DNA from: Bacillota bacterium
GTDB lineage: Bacteria > Bacillota > Clostridia > Clostridiales > Clostridiaceae
Assembly (NCBI GenBank): GCA_023440105.1
Contig: JAEXSY010000066.1
Span: 1-8,585, forward strand
DNA: 8,585 nucleotides
Direction of reading: 5' to 3'
Both the position numbers and the translations under genes were made by a program. Below the pieces are notes generated by a model, which made no database searches, was not told the origin of the DNA, and saw only the letters and a program-made list of their open reading frames with translations. Within the stretch, counting starts at the first letter, position 1. The number at the start of each line of letters is the position of its first letter. Below are positions 6,759 through 8,585 of this stretch, piece after piece.

Positions 6759-6787
6759 ATTATATGACAAAACTAAAACCTATACAA
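6759..6787 (-). promoter_or_regulatory. Putative SigA promoter of the ymxH-dapG-tepA operon
   Basis: On the minus strand, TTGTAT (6787-6782) is followed after exactly 17 bp by a perfect TATAAT (6764-6759). The -35 box keeps only the TTG of the consensus. Transcription would begin near 6752, giving a leader of about 170 bases that includes the whole repeat array. It lies just after the mlpA terminator, where a promoter is needed. Confidence 0.55.
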
Positions 6788-6832
6788 TGTTAATACCTTT
6801 CTTTATGAACTGATTTTTGATAAATAGAATTA

Positions 6833-6868
6833 TAATAAAAAAGAACGAGAAATATATCTCGTTTCTTC
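6833..6868 (-). terminator. Rho-independent terminator of mlpA
   Basis: On the minus strand, AAGAAACGAGA and TCTCGTTCTT form a ten-pair stem with one bulge around a six-base loop, followed by a T-rich tract (TTCTTTTTTATT). It starts about 27 bases after the mlpA stop, a typical position. The opposite strand lacks an equally good T run, and no plus-strand gene needs it. Confidence 0.82.
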
Positions 6869-6893
6869 ACTTTTAATATAAATACGCTCAACA

Positions 6894-8156
6894 TTAGCTT
6901 TCAAGTAGTGTTAATGCTTGATTAATTTCTGAAGTATTACCCACAAAGGCACCGTTAAGCAGTCCAGGCGTGATACATTCTTTTATAACTTTATTTACTT
7001 TTTCCATTGTAATGTTATCTATTTTATCGATTATATCCTGCTGAGAGTAAGTTTTATCCATGAACAATAGATTTCTACCGTTAGCAAACATTCTGCTACT
7101 GGTGCTTTCTAAGCCTAATATATAGCTTCCTTTAAGCTTGTTCTTCGTAATTTCTAAGAGCTCCGGAGTGATTCCCTCTTCCGAAAGCTTTAGTAATTCA
7201 TCTTTTATAACTTCCACAGCTGTTGCTGTAGCCTTTGGTAATAGTCCGGCGTATATATTTAATGTCCCTGCATTATTATAAGCAGTGGTATAAGTATATA
7301 CAGAATAACAAAGCCCTAGCTCTTCTCTTAACTTTTGAAATAATATTGAAGAGGATCCTCCACCTAAAATATTGCCTAGTAAAGTTAAGGTATAGCCAAG
7401 TTCATTGCCTAAGGGGTATCCCTTAAGTCCAAGACTTATATGCAGTTGTTCAATTTCAGTTTCTTTATGGAGGAAATCTTGATGAATTACAGGGTTACTA
7501 TAGGTTACTGTAATGTTATTTGAAGCTGACTTCCACTTACCGAAATAAGTATTTGCTAGAGACAATAGCTCATCTTCATTGAAACTACCACTAATAGAAA
7601 TCACGGCTCTTTCAGGAGTATAGTTGCTATCAATATATTCAACTATTGCGTCTCTAGTAAATGATGAAACAGTCTTCTTGCTGCCAAGTATCGGTAATGA
7701 TAAACTATCATCCTTCCATGTGGCATATGTATGAAGATCGTTTAGTGTGTCTTCTGGGGAGTCTAAACACATATTTATCTCCTCTAGGACTACACCTTTC
7801 TCCTTGTCAATGTCATCTATAGAAAAGGTGCTGTTAAATAGCATATCCGATAATATATCAAAGGCAAGAGGGAGGTGTTCATCTAACGCCTTTATATAAT
7901 AACAGGTTGCTTCTTTTCCTGTAAAAGCATTTATTTGTCCTCCGACATTTTCAATAGATTCTGCCAGTTCTAAAGCAGTTCTATTTGTTGTCCCTTTAAA
8001 AAGCATATGTTCGATGAAATGTGAAATTCCATTATTATTTGGGGTTTCATTTCTAGATCCTGCTTTTATCCATATTCCTAAGGTAAAGGACTTAACTGAT
8101 TCGGCCTTTTCCGCAACAATTCTCAAATTATTTGATAGTTTATGTGTTTTCAGCAT
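6894..8156 (-). CDS. mlpA: M16 family zinc peptidase (processing-peptidase-like)
   Basis: This is a pitrilysin-family metallopeptidase, probably cytosolic because no signal peptide or membrane segment is seen. The 420-residue product has the inverted zinc motif HxxEH as His46, Glu49 and His50 (HFIEH), and the third ligand Glu126 in VVLEEI, 76 residues after His50 as the family requires. The C-terminal M16 domain (about 165-345) carries LREELGLCYSVYTYTTAYNNAG, in which LREELGLCYSVY is a conserved motif of that half. Length and architecture match the single-chain bacterial enzymes that assemble as dimers. The ATG at 8156 has AAGGAG (8163-8168) six bases upstream. Position directly after pnp matches mlpA (ymxG) of Bacillus, where it has been reported to lower protease gene expression; its natural substrate is not established. 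Terminators on both sides suggest a separate transcription unit. Confidence 0.93.
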   Translation of the reverse strand: MLKTHKLSNNLRIVAEKAESVKSFTLGIWIKAGSRNETPNNNGISHFIEHMLFKGTTNRTALELAESIENVGGQINAFTGKEATCYYIKALDEHLPLAFDILSDMLFNSTFSIDDIDKEKGVVLEEINMCLDSPEDTLNDLHTYATWKDDSLSLPILGSKKTVSSFTRDAIVEYIDSNYTPERAVISISGSFNEDELLSLANTYFGKWKSASNNITVTYSNPVIHQDFLHKETEIEQLHISLGLKGYPLGNELGYTLTLLGNILGGGSSSILFQKLREELGLCYSVYTYTTAYNNAGTLNIYAGLLPKATATAVEVIKDELLKLSEEGITPELLEITKNKLKGSYILGLESTSSRMFANGRNLLFMDKTYSQQDIIDKIDNITMEKVNKVIKECITPGLLNGAFVGNTSEINQALTLLES

Positions 8157-8210
8157 ATTGGTCTCCTTGCATATCTCAGGATAATTTTAATTTCTATATT
8201 AGTATTTACT

Positions 8211-8239
8211 ATTATAATTTTAATATAAAAAAATAAAAA
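8211..8239 (-). promoter_or_regulatory. Weak candidate promoter for mlpA
   Basis: On the minus strand a TATAAT (8216-8211) lies 17 bp downstream of TTTTTA (8239-8234). The -35 box is poor and lies in the T tract of the pnp terminator, so this is only a candidate. A local promoter or read-through from pnp is needed to express mlpA. Confidence 0.25.
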
Positions 8240-8255
8240 GGCGTAAAGCCCTTCT
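8226..8255 (-). terminator. Rho-independent terminator of pnp
   Basis: On the minus strand, AAGGGC, the loop TTTAC and GCCTT form a short hairpin (one bulged G) followed by TTTATTTTTTT. It begins a few bases after the pnp stop codon at 8261. Stem plus T run is the standard intrinsic terminator layout. Confidence 0.8.
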
Positions 8256-8260
8256 ATTCT

Positions 8261-8585
8261 TTATTCTTCTGATTCTTTATTTTGTTCTGATTCCTTTATA
8301 GCATCTTTTCTAGAGAGATTGATTCTGCCCTGATTATCTATTTCAGTAACTTTAACAAGGATTTCATCGCCTACAGAAACAACGTCTTCAACCTTATTAA
8401 CTCTGGTTACATCTAATTTTGAAATATGAACTAAACCTTCTTTATTTGGAAGTATTTCAACAAAACAACCAAAGGTAGCAATCTTTGTAACCTTACCAAG
8501 ATATATTTCTCCAGCTTTTACATCCTTAGTTAAGCCTTCAATGATTTTTAAGGCCTGCTTCACAGCTACAGACTCTGTTGATGAT
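8261..8585 (-). CDS. pnp: Polynucleotide phosphorylase, C-terminal part (cut by the window edge)
   Basis: PNPase is a trimeric 3'-to-5' exoribonuclease that uses phosphate to degrade mRNA. Only about 107 C-terminal residues are in the window. The first residues (SSTESVAVKQALKIIEGLT) are the end of the KH domain. They are followed by an S1 RNA-binding domain from GEIYLGKVTKI to GRINLSRKDA, with the signature FGCFVEILPNKEGLVHISKL. An acidic tail (ESEQNKESEE) closes the protein. The frame continues through the window edge, so the GTG at 8563 is an internal valine codon and not a start. Other S1 proteins are possible, but the KH-S1 junction, the terminal position of S1 and the mlpA neighbour make pnp the clear choice. 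Confidence 0.92.
   Translation of the reverse strand, partial: SSTESVAVKQALKIIEGLTKDVKAGEIYLGKVTKIATFGCFVEILPNKEGLVHISKLDVTRVNKVEDVVSVGDEILVKVTEIDNQGRINLSRKDAIKESEQNKESEE

Larger units (their letters stand above)
6579..6893. other. 315-bp intergenic region between mlpA and ymxH
   Basis: This gap contains no gene that I can support. From right to left it holds the mlpA terminator, about 45 bp of unstructured AT-rich sequence, a putative promoter, and the ymxH leader with a 24-bp tandem repeat array and a start-site hairpin. A reading frame open across most of it is a by-product of the 24-bp (eight-codon) period. Confidence 0.7.

Noticed and set aside
6579..6760. Lysine riboswitch (L box) in the leader of the dapG operon.
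   Set aside because: The leader is dominated by the tandem repeat and lacks recognisable L-box conserved helices or an anti-terminator/terminator pair before ymxH.
6579..6770. Upstream extension of the ymxH reading frame to a TTG at 6770, with eight-residue IGVLNKIF repeats.
   Set aside because: The TTG lies upstream of the likely -10 box and transcript start, has no ribosome site, and the extension is only the 24-bp DNA repeat read in one frame. The ATG at 6578 has GGGAGG and matches the family N-terminus.
6759..6772. Spo0A-box-like sequence (TTTTGTCATA) overlapping the ymxH -10 box.
   Set aside because: Only the TGTC core fits and flanking bases deviate; such a match is common in AT-rich DNA.

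Overview
This is an AT-rich window in which every convincing gene lies on the minus strand. The products and their order (pnp, M16 peptidase, YmxH, DapG, TepA, SpoIIIE/FtsK, RimO, PgsA) match the conserved pnp-to-pgsA neighbourhood of spore-forming Firmicutes. The low GC, frequent TTG start codons and AGGAGG-type ribosome sites suggest a clostridial genome. That assignment is inference from gene order and composition; no marker gene such as rRNA is present.

Reading in the direction of transcription (right to left), the window opens with the 3' end of pnp (KH remnant and S1 domain), which finishes at a hairpin terminator. An M16 zinc peptidase (mlpA) follows as an apparently free-standing unit, with a second terminator just after its stop codon. 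A 315-bp intergenic stretch then holds that terminator, a likely SigA promoter (TATAAT with a 17-bp spacer), and a transcribed leader carrying a 24-bp tandem repeat (four full units plus a partial fifth). This leads into ymxH, which starts an apparent operon: ymxH, dapG, tepA, spoIIIE/ftsK, rimO and pgsA. The last two overlap by 17 bp, and pgsA ends at the window edge.

Functionally the locus mixes RNA turnover (PNPase), proteolysis (M16 peptidase, ClpP-like TepA), lysine/diaminopimelate supply (DapG), chromosome translocation (SpoIIIE/FtsK), ribosome modification (RimO) and phospholipid synthesis (PgsA). In Bacillus several of these genes are linked to sporulation or its onset. Genes that sit between ymxH and tepA in Bacillus subtilis (spoVFA/B, asd, dapA, an RNase J gene) are absent here.

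The most notable signals are not protein-coding. A perfect 17-bp inverted repeat lies between dapG and tepA. Its promoter-distal arm contains the whole tepA ribosome site and start codon, and its other arm begins six bases after the dapG stop, which is the geometry expected for translational coupling. The second is the 24-bp repeat array in the ymxH leader, followed by a hairpin that holds the ymxH ribosome site in its loop and can compete with a pairing to the last repeat. No mobile element, CRISPR array, tRNA or rRNA was recognised.
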